64,000 nucleotides of DNA from Leptospira venezuelensis (GCF_002150035.1 NZ_NETS01000010.1:806001-870000), one strand, 5' to 3'; positions 39,096-49,082 are shown, counted from the first letter of the stretch. A program made the numbers and translations. Notes: generated by a model not told the origin, from the letters alone.

Positions 39096-40392
39096 ATCGA
39101 TAGAATACAACTCAATCGACGAGGTTTTAAACTTCGTACGCGATTATAACGCGGGGAATATGTTACGTTTCCTAAATGCGATCGAGGATAATAGCGGCAA
39201 TATTCTAGTAAAGGAAGAGGTCCAGGTAAAAGAATCTGCTCTTACCCGTCTTAAAGAAATTAAAGGTCAGTACAATCCCGAATTTAAGATAAAATTAACA
39301 AAAGAATTAATTGGCCAGATCCAGGATAAGCTGGCTGAAAAGATAGTTCTGCAACTTAAGAGTACAGATAAGAAATTCTTAAAGTTCATGTACGAAGAGA
39401 ATAAATTCAATTTTAAGGGAATTATTCGGAACGGGATTAATAATAAGAAACATTTACTCGCTCTCTTTAAAGTTTACGAAACAAATCCTCATTTTTTCAA
39501 ACATATTTGCGAATTAGGTTTACTCGCTTTAGGAATCGTTCTGATTCCCGATGCACTCAAATACAAAATGTTACGCAGATATTCGTTCCTCGGTGGTATC
39601 TTTATGGATATTGCTCGGGTTACCGGAGACCAATGGAACAAACCATTTCCGGATGATACTGAAAAAACAAGGATCGCAAAACAATGTGCTAACTTTATGC
39701 AGAAGTTGGATCTTCCTGAATTCGTGTGTTCTGCCGCATCTAACCATGTTCCGTTGGGATTGCAGGATAATGTGGATGTAACAGCCGCCGGATCTAAAAA
39801 ATCAGAGAGAGAAAATCCGGACGAAACATTTTTCGCTGAGATGATGGTCGATGATGGAGAGAGTGATTCTACTCCTGACGATGAAGAAGATGCAGGACTC
39901 CCAGATAAATCCGAAGACCTTTTGCGCGAACTTCTCACGGATTCTTTGAAGATCGCTAGATATATTCATACAGTTAGTTCCTTCTCCCATGATAAAGAAT
40001 ATGTAATGGAAGAATTGGTATATTTCTTAGCTTACAACACTTCCAGAGGTTACTTCAACGAAGTGTTAGCTAATCCTTTAGTGAACTTATTCAAACAATT
40101 CGAAGAAAACGTAAAGCGTATGCGTAAGTTGGCAGAAGTGGAGATGCAATGTCTTCATCCGCCTGCAGCTTGGGCCTATCCAAAACCGAAGGCAAGCCAG
40201 GTTCTATGTAAGAATAAAGTTTGGGATTGTCCTAATATAGTACAAGGTTGGGATATTCATGTCATCTCATCTCAAGAAGCATTCGGTTGGGTAGGCTCCA
40301 GTCTAAACGCTGATCATTATCCGAAGTGCAAACTCGAAGAAGAACTAGATTCTTTACCTGAAATAGAGCCAAAAAAGGCGGAGAAAAAATAG
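39079..40392 (+). CDS. hypothetical protein with degenerate HD-type domain
   Basis: Unnamed 437-residue cytoplasmic protein. Residues about 140-235 resemble an HD or HD-GYP core (HICELGLLALGIVLI, then GGIFMDIARV where GLLHDIGK is expected, and AASNHVPLGL where HHE is expected). The metal ligands appear lost, so catalysis is unlikely. An acidic linker (DDGESDSTPDDEEDAGL) follows, then a second helical region and Cys/Trp-rich motifs (CLHPPAAWAYPKP, CKNKVWDCPN). Its start lies inside rsgA. A terminator follows. Confidence 0.6.
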   Translation: MKVNPKSIEYNSIDEVLNFVRDYNAGNMLRFLNAIEDNSGNILVKEEVQVKESALTRLKEIKGQYNPEFKIKLTKELIGQIQDKLAEKIVLQLKSTDKKFLKFMYEENKFNFKGIIRNGINNKKHLLALFKVYETNPHFFKHICELGLLALGIVLIPDALKYKMLRRYSFLGGIFMDIARVTGDQWNKPFPDDTEKTRIAKQCANFMQKLDLPEFVCSAASNHVPLGLQDNVDVTAAGSKKSERENPDETFFAEMMVDDGESDSTPDDEEDAGLPDKSEDLLRELLTDSLKIARYIHTVSSFSHDKEYVMEELVYFLAYNTSRGYFNEVLANPLVNLFKQFEENVKRMRKLAEVEMQCLHPPAAWAYPKPKASQVLCKNKVWDCPNIVQGWDIHVISSQEAFGWVGSSLNADHYPKCKLEEELDSLPEIEPKKAEKK

Positions 40393-40409
40393 AATTTGTT
40401 CTCAGATTG

Positions 40410-40432
40410 CTAACCCTTAAGGGTTAGTTTTT
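40410..40432 (+). terminator. Rho-independent terminator
   Basis: Perfect palindrome CTAACCC-TTAA-GGGTTAG directly followed by a run of five T, 18 nt after the stop of the degenerate HD protein gene. It ends the rsgA-HD transcript. Confidence 0.85.
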
Positions 40433-40527
40433 GAGCTTTTGATTAGAACCTGCCAAAGGGACATTTCTTGGAAATTTTTTTCCAAAGGAAAACTTTTGCT
40501 TTTTGTAAAACACTTTAAACCAAAGTA

Positions 40528-40556
40528 TTGGTAAAAAGTCCTTGTTAGTTTGTTAT
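40528..40556 (+). promoter_or_regulatory. candidate promoter of the FecR lipoprotein gene
   Basis: TTGGTA at 40528-40533, a 17-nt spacer and TGTTAT at 40551-40556 give a plausible sigma-70 promoter about 40 nt ahead of the start codon at 40597. The ribosome-binding site is GGGGGAG. It follows the terminator at 40410-40432. Confidence 0.45.
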
Positions 40557-40596
40557 ATCTAGAGGATTCTTAAGCTTAAAAAGCGGGGGAGAATAT

Positions 40597-41526
40597 ATGT
40601 TAAAAAGTAAAAGCACCCTAATTCTAATGACACTACTAGCTGTTAGTTATCTAATCGCTTGTAGTCCTAAAACGAGCAGTGGCCAAGTGAAATCGGAAGC
40701 GGTATCTTCTACTGCAAAGATCGTTTGGTTGAATGGTGACGTGAAAGTCCAGTCTGCCGAAGGTGAGAAAAAAGCCGAATTTGGTCAGACAGTAACAGCT
40801 GCAGACACTATCCTTACCGGTAAAAATGGATCTGTAGAGATCATGGTTGCCGAAAGTGGTATCATCAAAGTTTCCAAAGAGAGTGAAGTATCTATTGCTG
40901 CTCTAGTCGGAGACGAAGGAACTAACGTTAAGGTCAATCTGAACTACGGAAGGATCGTAACTCTGGTTCGTAAAGAGAACAAAAACTCCGATTTCAGCGT
41001 AGTGACTCCTACTGCTCTTGCGGGAGTTCGTGGAACTACCTTCTTAACTTCTGTTGAGAATCCTGCAGGCACAAAAGTGAATTGTGCGGAGGCTCATTGC
41101 GATGTTAAATTTGCAGTATTGGAAGGTTCCGTTGCGGTATCTAAAGTTGGAGAAGAGTCCGAAGTCATTCTGGAAAGAAACAGAGAGATCACTCTGAAGA
41201 AAAACCAGAAATTGACTGAAAAGCTCATCCTTTCGCTAAGACCTGAGTCGGTGAAAGAATTGAAAGGACTAATCGTTCTCAAGAAAAACGACGTTTTAGA
41301 ATACAATAACCTGGTGGATGAATTAAAAGCATCCAGCGAAGAACTTCGCATTTTGAGCCAGGCTTCCACAGTGGAAGAAGTTCGTACTCAATTGCAGAAA
41401 CGTGAAGCTACTAGAGCCAACGCGGACGAAGTAGCAAGAACCGCTCAGCAAGTGAACGAAACAAAATATGTCCAACAAGACGTTCAAAAAGAAAAGTTGA
41501 AACTCAACCCTAAAGAAACTTTCTAA
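40597..41526 (+). CDS. FecR-domain lipoprotein
   Basis: Signal peptide with lipobox LIAC (Cys at about residue 22). A FecR domain spans about residues 45-165 (SVEIMVAESGIIKVSKESEV and LAGVRGTTFLTS), and a coiled-coil tail rich in Glu/Lys/Gln follows to residue 309. In E. coli FecR is an inner-membrane sigma regulator; here it is a stand-alone lipoprotein with no nearby ECF sigma gene, so it is more likely envelope-structural. It has its own terminator and precedes the PEGA and TPR lipoprotein genes. Confidence 0.85.
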   Translation: MLKSKSTLILMTLLAVSYLIACSPKTSSGQVKSEAVSSTAKIVWLNGDVKVQSAEGEKKAEFGQTVTAADTILTGKNGSVEIMVAESGIIKVSKESEVSIAALVGDEGTNVKVNLNYGRIVTLVRKENKNSDFSVVTPTALAGVRGTTFLTSVENPAGTKVNCAEAHCDVKFAVLEGSVAVSKVGEESEVILERNREITLKKNQKLTEKLILSLRPESVKELKGLIVLKKNDVLEYNNLVDELKASSEELRILSQASTVEEVRTQLQKREATRANADEVARTAQQVNETKYVQQDVQKEKLKLNPKETF

Positions 41527-41569
41527 TTTAGTTTCTTTTATCTTTTCCGCTTTTCTAAAAATCAATAGG

Positions 41570-41597
41570 ACCCCGCTATGCAGCGGGGTTTCTCTTC
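41570..41597 (+). terminator. Rho-independent terminator after FecR gene
   Basis: An 8-bp GC-rich stem ACCCCGCT / AGCGGGGT with an ATGC loop is followed by TTCTCTTC. It separates the FecR gene from the PEGA lipoprotein gene, so the cluster is at least two transcripts. Confidence 0.8.
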
Positions 41598-41746
41598 TTA
41601 TATATATACCTGCGTAAATAATTCTTAATTTTGTAATGATCCGAACGACCAACCAAGGTCGGATAATTTATTGCAAAAAGGCTCTCATTTTCTCCAGAAC
41701 TAGGAAAAGATTTGCTAAATCAGTCCCTGGGAAATTTTTTTACGGG

Positions 41747-43366
41747 ATGGGGAACAATTCATTTCGTAATCTTATTATATTCTCTCTTATTACGAGTTTT
41801 GGGCTTACTTGCTCCTCAGTACAGAAGTTAAACGAACCTTCTAAGCTGATACAAGAACCGTATTACAAGCCAATAGGCGACTCAGAGAGTGTATTCATTT
41901 TTAGAGAATCTGACACTGATTTTCGGGTTCGTAAAGCTGGGCACGATGTCCCGGTTTTAGCGTTCTCTCCTATTGAATATCCTAAATCGGTGGATAAAAA
42001 ATTGGCCTCTTACTTTGAGCAAGAGATCAGTTTGATTTGGAAGGATATCAAATTTTCGAACGCTAAAATTTCTCCCGAACTTTGGAAAAACAAAACCGGT
42101 TTAGCTCAGGAGTTAAAATCCAAGGACGTGGATGTCTTAGTTTTAGGTTCAATTGCCGAATCTTCTACTGGTTGGACTTTCAAGTTTGAATTAAAAGACT
42201 CAGTGGATGCAATATCTTATGGAGACTTTGAACTTTCCTTTAAACGTCCTGTTTCCAGTGAAGAAGTGGGAACATGGAACCAGGCTATCTTCTGGAAATC
42301 TTCCGACAGAGTTATCTCATTAGACTCCAAACAAACTACTGTTCCTGTTTGGGATAGAAAGCCTGATCTAACAAGAATCAAAGAAATTGTAAATTCTTCC
42401 ATCAAAGGAACTTTAACAGTAAGAGCTTCTTCAGGAGATACAGAGATCCTATGGAACGGAAAGTCTCTTGGAAATACTCCATTGACTGAGGTCCCAATCC
42501 AAGAAGGGATCCAAGATATACAAGTAGTCTTAAAAGGAAAAAAACCAATCACTAAGACCATACAAGTAAGAGCAGGCAAAAAAAGTTTTCTATTCCAGGA
42601 ATGGGAAGAAGATCGTGCATTAGGATCTGCTAAAGTAATTACTGTACCCAACGGACTTTCCGTTTCCTTGGATGGTTATAAACAAGGAGAAACTCCTTTC
42701 TTCCGAAGTAACTTAACTCCTGGCGCCTATCAGTTAGAGCTTCTAAAAGAAAGTGCTGATGGTGCTTATGTTTATTACGAAGGTATCTTGGATGTTAAAC
42801 CAGATCGTTTAGTAGAACTGGCACTTCCTTATTTCGGATACGGATTATTATCAGAATTAGAATTTTGGAAACCGTCCGGAGAATTTGGGTTTTCCCCTTT
42901 CGGACCGAATGGTTTGGAATTCGCAAAAAAGAAAAACTTATCCAATGGTTGGAACGGAGTATATTCTCTTCCTTTCATTCCGGAAGAATTAGAAATTGAA
43001 GGTTACTTCTTACTTCCGGTAGATCATGGAGATGCATCTGTTGCAGTGACATTCCATTTGAACGGTCTTTCTCTGGGTGTTGTGGCAGGAAAAGAGAAAG
43101 TGTCCATCTTTCAATTTCCTTCAGATGGAAAAACACTTAGCACTTATAAATATTTGGATGTGGATAAGGATATAGGTCGTCCATTCTCATTCAAAACTGA
43201 TTTAAAGAATAAAAAATTGTCTCTATACTTAGGAAGAGACGTCGTTTGGCAGGGAGATTTACCTGCGGGAGGACTCTGGACTGTTTCTGTTTTGACCAGA
43301 GGAGAAGAGTTTAGGGAAAAAACTCCCATCAAAGATCTGAAGATTCTCTATAAGGGATATAAGTGA
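41747..43366 (+). CDS. PEGA-domain lipoprotein
   Basis: I start at ATG 41747 because the residues that follow (MGNNSFRNLIIFSLITSFG, then LTC) are a signal peptide with lipobox LTC; the open frame extends upstream through a non-signal sequence. Two PEGA-like beta domains lie in the middle (LWNGKSLGNTPLTEVP and VSLDGYKQGETPFF). The C-terminal 200 residues are beta-rich, perhaps a lectin-like sandwich. PEGA domains are extracytoplasmic and common on S-layer or envelope proteins. Its stop overlaps the start of the TPR gene (TGATG). Confidence 0.75.
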   Translation: MGNNSFRNLIIFSLITSFGLTCSSVQKLNEPSKLIQEPYYKPIGDSESVFIFRESDTDFRVRKAGHDVPVLAFSPIEYPKSVDKKLASYFEQEISLIWKDIKFSNAKISPELWKNKTGLAQELKSKDVDVLVLGSIAESSTGWTFKFELKDSVDAISYGDFELSFKRPVSSEEVGTWNQAIFWKSSDRVISLDSKQTTVPVWDRKPDLTRIKEIVNSSIKGTLTVRASSGDTEILWNGKSLGNTPLTEVPIQEGIQDIQVVLKGKKPITKTIQVRAGKKSFLFQEWEEDRALGSAKVITVPNGLSVSLDGYKQGETPFFRSNLTPGAYQLELLKESADGAYVYYEGILDVKPDRLVELALPYFGYGLLSELEFWKPSGEFGFSPFGPNGLEFAKKKNLSNGWNGVYSLPFIPEELEIEGYFLLPVDHGDASVAVTFHLNGLSLGVVAGKEKVSIFQFPSDGKTLSTYKYLDVDKDIGRPFSFKTDLKNKKLSLYLGRDVVWQGDLPAGGLWTVSVLTRGEEFREKTPIKDLKILYKGYK

Positions 43367-46300
43367 TGAATCGTATATTTTCTCGTTTTATAATATTCTC
43401 TATCGTTTCCGTTTTTGCGGTCCATTGCGCTTCTAAAGATTTTAGAAAATCGAATTCTCAAGATGCGATCTTAGAAAAAGATATTATTGCCGCACAAAAA
43501 TTAAAACAAGCGTCCAAGTTGATCAATGAAGGAAACTCTGCTTTCCAAAAAGGTAAATTCGAAATTTCTCTTTCTAAGGGTAGAGAGGCTGTAAAAGCAT
43601 ATCCTACTGCCGAAGGTTATTATCTGATCGGATCTTCCGAATATCGTTTAGGAAAAACGGAAGACTCTTTGACCTCATTGAAAAAGGGAACTGAGTTAGA
43701 TCCGGAGAATGAGCAAATTCTTTTGACCCTCGGCATCTTATACACTTCGCAAGGAGCCAATAAGGATGCATTGGAAGTGTATTCCAAATTGGAAAAACTT
43801 CCTAAGGTAGATGGAAGCGCTTATACATTCAAAAAGGCCGTATTACTAAAAACGATCGGAAAGTACGACGAAGCGTATTCTGCTCTTAAGTCCATTCCAG
43901 AAGATAAGTTTAAATTTAAGGCTCAATTGTACATGCAATTGGGAGATACTGCCGTCCAAGTAAAAGATTACGAGGCTGCGGAGTCTTATTTTGAGAAGGC
44001 TAGAAATGCAGATCCGGATCTTGCATCTGCAAAACAATCTGCGTCTGCTACTAAAGTTGCTGGTCTATTAGAGAAAGGGAATGCTGCTCTTAAGGCAAAA
44101 AATTACAAAGAAGCGGTCCAATATTTTACTACTGCGACTCAATTAGATCCTAAGAACCCTTCTCCATTTGTATTTTTAGGAAATGCCAAAATTCTTTCTA
44201 ATGATACTGATGGGGCCGTTAAGGCATTTGAAACTTCCTTAAGATTGAAAGCGGATTATCTAGAAGCATATTCTGGTCTTGCATCTGCTTATAGCAAATC
44301 AGGAAATAATCCAAAGGCAATTTCTGTTTTAGAGAAAGCTATTCCATTCTTCCCAAAAAATGCAACTATCTATAACCAAATTGGTTTGAATCAAAAGTCT
44401 TTGGGTGAAAACGCAAAGGCAATGGTATCCTTTAGTAAGGCTCGCGAGTTGGATCCAAATTATAAGGAACCAGTTCTGAATCTTGTGTATCTACTTGCTT
44501 CTGAGCATAGATATAAGACTGCTAAAAATGAACTGGAATCGCTAAAGTCCGATGAGGAAACGAAGAAGGTTGCTGCTTTCCTAGAATCTTCCGAATTGAT
44601 CCACGAAGGAGATTTACGTCTTCGCAAAGGGGATACGAAGGCTGCTAAAACCTATTTTGATCGCGCAAAAGGAAAAGATCAAGATGATCCGGGAGTTTAT
44701 ACAGCTTATGGTCGTTTGTACCAGATCAGCGGGGACGTAAAACTTTCAGAACAGAATTATCTAAAAGCTTTAAGCCTTCAAAAAGGAAATCTTCCTGCAC
44801 TCCAAGGTTTGATCCGTCTTTATTCTGCTCAGAAAAACCAATCGAAAGTGACTCAGTACACTAAAGAATTGGAAGCAATCACAGGAAATGATCCCCTTTC
44901 AGGAATCGTACTCGCAAGAACTTACGAAGATAAAAAGGAATTCGATAAGGCAGAGAATACCTATAAAAATTTAATGAAGAAGTATCCGGACAACGAATCT
45001 ATTCAGTTCCGTCTGGCTTTTCTTTATTATAAGATCGCTTTAGAAGAGAACGAAAAAGCTAATTATGATTCTGCAAGTTCTTGGTTAGCAAAAGCTGAAA
45101 AATTAACGAAAGATCTTCCTGAAATTGCGGAAGCAAAACAAACGATAGATCAGAATAGAAAGTTTTCTGAAGTAGTTCCCACGATCCAAAAAGCAAATCG
45201 TCTTTTTGATAATAAATCGTACGAAAAGGCTGTCCCTCTCTATCAGTCGGCTTACGATAAAACGAAAAAACTTACCTTATATATTAAAGTAGCTGAATGT
45301 TATCTTGCAATGGGAATGGAAGAGAAAGGAATTTCCCTTTTAGAAAATTCTCCCGACGGATCAAAAAATCTAGCTGCTCAAGAAGCAATCTATGCCTTCT
45401 TACTTAGAAAAGGAGAAGTGGATAATGCCGAAAAAGGTTTTCAGAAAGTTCTAGAGAAAAAACAGGATTCTTACTATAGCCATTATCAGCTTGGGATTAT
45501 CTCTCTCCAAAAGAAAAACTATGACTCTGCGATCGAGTCATTCAATCGTTCTTGGTTATTGAATCCTGAGTTTACCGCTTCTAGGATTGGTAAAGGGATC
45601 GCTTATTATAATCAGAATAAGAGCAAAGAAGCAAAAGAAGAATTTGAAAGTGCAATGAAGGCAGATTCTGAAAATGAATTGGCTCCTTATAATATAGGCA
45701 TCGTGCTTTTTAATGATAATCTTTTGGAACAATCAGTAGAAATATTTAAAGAGATCATAAAGAAGAATCCCGATTTCCCGGATGCTCATTTTCAACTTTC
45801 TTATATTTACTTTAAGAAAGGAGATTTGGAATCTGCGGATGCAGAGATTGTAAAGGCCCTTGAATTAGAAAGAGATGAGAAGTTCTTACATGCCCGTATA
45901 AGAATTCTTTCCGAATTAAAAACTAAAAATCCTGCTAACGCCGAATATAAAAAGCTAGTAATAGAATTAGGAAGAGAACTTGCGGAAAAATTCCCAAATT
46001 CTCCATATTCCAGTCAGGCAGAAAGATTGGTACTTTCAGATTCAGATACTCCTGTGATCTTGCAGCCGTTTCCGAACCGCGGATCTTTGATCGGAGTTCC
46101 GGTCATCATCAACGATCTATTATTGATGAATTATGGAACTTCTATTGAAGCACTCGATAAAAACAGAGCGATTCGTCTTTGGAGGATCACAAGTACTAAA
46201 CCATTCCGTAATGTTCTCGCAGACCGAAGAGTTTACGCATTTACTGATAGAAGTTTAGAAGTCAGAGATCAAAATTCAGGTTCTGTTTTCCAGACAATCA

Positions 46301-46938
46301 ATCTACCGGGGATATTCAAAAAAGCATTGGTTTCAGGAGATAGAATTCTGGTGGAAACTGAAAGTTCAGGGAAAAGAACCTTAACTAGTTATTCAGATAC
46401 TTTCGAAGAAAATAAATCCATTCCGTTGGATTCTAAATCTTGGTCTGCATCTAAAAAAGGACAAGTGTTCTTGGTCCAATCTTCTTCCAAAGAAGACAAG
46501 ATTTTGTATGTGGATGCTAAACTAAGTAAGGATGTTGATTCCGCTTGGACTGGAACTACGAATCCAAAATTGCTGGGCGCTACTGAAGATGGAACATTTT
46601 TCCGAACTGACAAAGAGATCGTATATATTTCCGGAAAAGGGAAAGCGACTAAGACTGAAATTTCAGACAAAGCTGCTAATCTATTTAGCGTTAGAGGAAA
46701 CTCCCTTTGGTTTGCAGGTAATGATAAAATCTATCGTGTGGACGCAGATTCTTCCAGTATGAAAGAAATTAAAATTTCCGACAAAGAGGTCGAAGGTTTA
46801 TTACCTGGGAAAAAGAAAGATGTGATCGTATTATATAAGGATAATACTGCGGTCAGATATGATGAAAAAGGAGAAACTGTCTGGACTTACAAATTAGTCC
46901 AAGATTTGGACAACGTTTACTCTTTATTGTATCACTAA
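43366..46938 (+). CDS. giant TPR lipoprotein with C-terminal beta-propeller-like region
   Basis: About 1190 residues. The N-terminus is a signal peptide with lipobox VHC (AVHCASK). Residues about 45-880 contain some twenty tetratricopeptide repeats (EAYPTAEGYYLIGSSEYRLG-type pairs; SPFVFLGNAKILSNDTDGA; APYNIGIVLFNDNLLEQSVE). Residues about 890-1190 look like PQQ/WD-type blades (LLMNYGTSIEALDKNRAIRL; VYAFTDRSLEVRDQ), like BamB-type propellers. ATG 43366 is preferred to the adjacent GTG. Likely a periplasmic scaffold coupled to the PEGA lipoprotein. Role unknown. Confidence 0.78.
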   Translation: MNRIFSRFIIFSIVSVFAVHCASKDFRKSNSQDAILEKDIIAAQKLKQASKLINEGNSAFQKGKFEISLSKGREAVKAYPTAEGYYLIGSSEYRLGKTEDSLTSLKKGTELDPENEQILLTLGILYTSQGANKDALEVYSKLEKLPKVDGSAYTFKKAVLLKTIGKYDEAYSALKSIPEDKFKFKAQLYMQLGDTAVQVKDYEAAESYFEKARNADPDLASAKQSASATKVAGLLEKGNAALKAKNYKEAVQYFTTATQLDPKNPSPFVFLGNAKILSNDTDGAVKAFETSLRLKADYLEAYSGLASAYSKSGNNPKAISVLEKAIPFFPKNATIYNQIGLNQKSLGENAKAMVSFSKARELDPNYKEPVLNLVYLLASEHRYKTAKNELESLKSDEETKKVAAFLESSELIHEGDLRLRKGDTKAAKTYFDRAKGKDQDDPGVYTAYGRLYQISGDVKLSEQNYLKALSLQKGNLPALQGLIRLYSAQKNQSKVTQYTKELEAITGNDPLSGIVLARTYEDKKEFDKAENTYKNLMKKYPDNESIQFRLAFLYYKIALEENEKANYDSASSWLAKAEKLTKDLPEIAEAKQTIDQNRKFSEVVPTIQKANRLFDNKSYEKAVPLYQSAYDKTKKLTLYIKVAECYLAMGMEEKGISLLENSPDGSKNLAAQEAIYAFLLRKGEVDNAEKGFQKVLEKKQDSYYSHYQLGIISLQKKNYDSAIESFNRSWLLNPEFTASRIGKGIAYYNQNKSKEAKEEFESAMKADSENELAPYNIGIVLFNDNLLEQSVEIFKEIIKKNPDFPDAHFQLSYIYFKKGDLESADAEIVKALELERDEKFLHARIRILSELKTKNPANAEYKKLVIELGRELAEKFPNSPYSSQAERLVLSDSDTPVILQPFPNRGSLIGVPVIINDLLLMNYGTSIEALDKNRAIRLWRITSTKPFRNVLADRRVYAFTDRSLEVRDQNSGSVFQTINLPGIFKKALVSGDRILVETESSGKRTLTSYSDTFEENKSIPLDSKSWSASKKGQVFLVQSSSKEDKILYVDAKLSKDVDSAWTGTTNPKLLGATEDGTFFRTDKEIVYISGKGKATKTEISDKAANLFSVRGNSLWFAGNDKIYRVDADSSSMKEIKISDKEVEGLLPGKKKDVIVLYKDNTAVRYDEKGETVWTYKLVQDLDNVYSLLYH

Positions 46939-46940
46939 AA

Positions 46941-47594
46941 CTAGTTAGGAATCTTGATCCGGTCTAAATAATAAATTCGGGAGCCTGCCTCCCGTTTTTC
47001 CTGCTCAAAATGGGAGATTGGGAAGTTTGCTCTTTGCAGAGAAAACTCTGAATCGACCACTTTATATCGAAGATCATTTCTAAAAAGACGGATGCCTTTC
47101 CGCGCATATGGGCCGTAGTCAGTGGCAAAATGGAATACACCTTCATTCTTCAGAAGGATATGGACCGTATTTAAGAATCTAGGATTTAAAGTTCGATGTT
47201 TATGATGTCTACGTTTAGGCCAAGGATCCGGAAAATTCAATAGTATCTCGTCGAAGATACCTTCTTCAAAAATTTCTTCTAGAAACCAATTAAAGTTCAC
47301 CGAAAGAAGTTTAACGTTCTTGATATTATGCTCTTTCAGATCACGGATTGTTTTGCGCAGGCGGTCCGCCTTTTTCTCCATTAGAATAAAGCCGGTGTTT
47401 GGATTGTCTTTTGCTAAGGATACAGCGACTTCTCCCCAGCCTGAACCTAACTCTAGATAATATGTCCCGAATTCCTCTACAAACAAATCGTTTTTTTTTA
47501 ATTTACTTCCGGGGTTTATTTTTAAGAAATAATCAGAAGTAAAGGGAATTCTAGTAGCGATCTTCCATTGTTTTTCACGAAAATTCGATGTCAT
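46941..47594 (-). CDS. trmB: tRNA (guanine46-N7)-methyltransferase
   Basis: SAM-dependent enzyme methylating G46 of tRNA. Motifs: YLELGSGWGEVAVSLAKDNP (SAM site) and the family signature LNFPDPWPKRRHHKHR, plus TDYGPYARKG. The length of 217 residues is normal. Its stop lies 2 nt from the stop of the giant TPR gene on the other strand. Confidence 0.95.
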   Translation of the reverse strand: MTSNFREKQWKIATRIPFTSDYFLKINPGSKLKKNDLFVEEFGTYYLELGSGWGEVAVSLAKDNPNTGFILMEKKADRLRKTIRDLKEHNIKNVKLLSVNFNWFLEEIFEEGIFDEILLNFPDPWPKRRHHKHRTLNPRFLNTVHILLKNEGVFHFATDYGPYARKGIRLFRNDLRYKVVDSEFSLQRANFPISHFEQEKREAGSRIYYLDRIKIPN

Positions 47595-47643
47595 CGCTGA
47601 ATACCTGCAAATACCAAATCTCTTAGTTGTCTAATTTAATACA

Positions 47644-48582
47644 GTGAAAATAAAATTATACGGAGTAAGAGGTTCTCTTCCTACTCCGCTTTCCGGTTCA
47701 GAATATAGAGAAAAATTAGAAAAGATCCTAGAGTCTGCTCATAGGGAATTTAAACATCAGAACGGTAGCTTCTCCGTTCCTTCATTTTTACAATCTTTAA
47801 GTCCTGAACTGTTACGGCCTGTGGGAGGAAACACCACATGTGTGTACGTCGAATCTGCTAAAGGTCAGAAATTAATTATAGATTGTGGTTCTGGAATGAG
47901 AGAACTGGGAAACGATCTTTTGAAAGAAGGTATAGCTCAAGGTGGCACTGTCAAAATTCTGGTGACGCATACTCATTGGGATCATATTCAAGGTTGGCCT
48001 TTTTTTAAACCTGGATACATTCCAAGTGTCCAAGTAGATTTTTATTCCACGATTTCAAATCTAAAAGAAAGATTTGACCGGCAGCAAAATCCTGAAAACT
48101 TTCCTATCACATTAGATGAGATGATGTCACAGAAAACATTCACTCTTCTGCAAAGACAACAAACAGTCCAGATTGGAGATTTTAAAGTAACCCCTTTTCT
48201 CTTAAAACATCCGGGCAATTGTACTGGTTACCATATAGAAGAAAATGGAAAAAGTTTCTTATTCTGCACAGATGTAGAAGTTAGAGAAGAAGATCTTTCC
48301 GAGTTCGAACATTTACGCGCTAAATTCGGAAGTCCTGACATGTTGATCATCGACGCTCAATATAGTTCTGAAGAAGCGGATCGGAAGATAGGTTGGGGTC
48401 ATACATCAGGTAGATTAGCCGTTCGTTGCGGAGAAGTTCTGGGTGTAAATAAACTGGTTCTAACTCATCATGAACCGGATCATCCTGATGAAGAAATCAT
48501 CCGAATGTTCAATGAAGAAAAACAATCTACTGCCCTTTCAGAGATTGTACTAGCTAGAGAAGCAGATATCTTTCATTTATAG
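47644..48582 (+). CDS. metallo-beta-lactamase-fold hydrolase
   Basis: Cytoplasmic MBL-fold protein (312 residues). The metal motif is VTHTHWDHIQGWPFF (HxHxDH), with further ligands in LLKHPGNCTGYHI, FLFCTDVE and LTHHEPDHPDE. It resembles phosphodiesterase/RNase Z-like (PhnP/CAP-type) members. Substrate unknown. Start is GTG at 47644 with a weak ribosome-binding site. It is divergent from trmB by about 50 nt. Confidence 0.78.
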   Translation: MKIKLYGVRGSLPTPLSGSEYREKLEKILESAHREFKHQNGSFSVPSFLQSLSPELLRPVGGNTTCVYVESAKGQKLIIDCGSGMRELGNDLLKEGIAQGGTVKILVTHTHWDHIQGWPFFKPGYIPSVQVDFYSTISNLKERFDRQQNPENFPITLDEMMSQKTFTLLQRQQTVQIGDFKVTPFLLKHPGNCTGYHIEENGKSFLFCTDVEVREEDLSEFEHLRAKFGSPDMLIIDAQYSSEEADRKIGWGHTSGRLAVRCGEVLGVNKLVLTHHEPDHPDEEIIRMFNEEKQSTALSEIVLAREADIFHL

Positions 48583-48722
48583 CCGCATCGCTCTTGAAGA
48601 ATAGATGTTTAGATTTATTCTTAATCGACCCTTCCGTCTCTAAACTTATTTTTTAAAAGAATTTTAGCTTCAAAAGAAATCTTCTTTTAAATTATTTCTT
48701 AGTACAGTATGCTCTCCCGGCT

Positions 48723-49082
48723 ATGCAAAGACTAGAGATCGGGATGAATCCTTCTCAACAGGTAACATCTAATTTGCCGGCGGATCAAAGATTCTATACA
48801 AGGTTCCGTAAAGACAGTAGGGTTAAACTTTTTGAGGGAGGAAATTGGAGTGAAGGTGTTTTGGTCGATATATCGATGATAGGGGCGTCCGTTCTTTCGA
48901 ATGAGGATTGGACTCCTGGCAAAAAAATTACGATTATGTCACCAATGTTTACCTGCGAGATACCAGGAGAAGTTATTCGTAAAACTGTTAGCGATATGGG
49001 GCAAAGATATGCGATAGTATTTCACGATCTTTGCGACTCAAGCATACTTGAGATTCTTAATAAGATAGCTCATTGCAAATAA
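48723..49082 (+). CDS. PilZ-domain protein
   Basis: A 119-residue single PilZ domain: FYTRFRKDSRVKLFEGG (Arg-rich loop, RxxxR) and LVDISMIGASVLS (DxSxxG), the two c-di-GMP-binding motifs. A candidate c-di-GMP effector, perhaps acting on motility or envelope targets. The start may be seven codons later at a second ATG. A separate SprA-like gene begins about 80 nt downstream. Confidence 0.75.
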   Translation: MQRLEIGMNPSQQVTSNLPADQRFYTRFRKDSRVKLFEGGNWSEGVLVDISMIGASVLSNEDWTPGKKITIMSPMFTCEIPGEVIRKTVSDMGQRYAIVFHDLCDSSILEILNKIAHCK

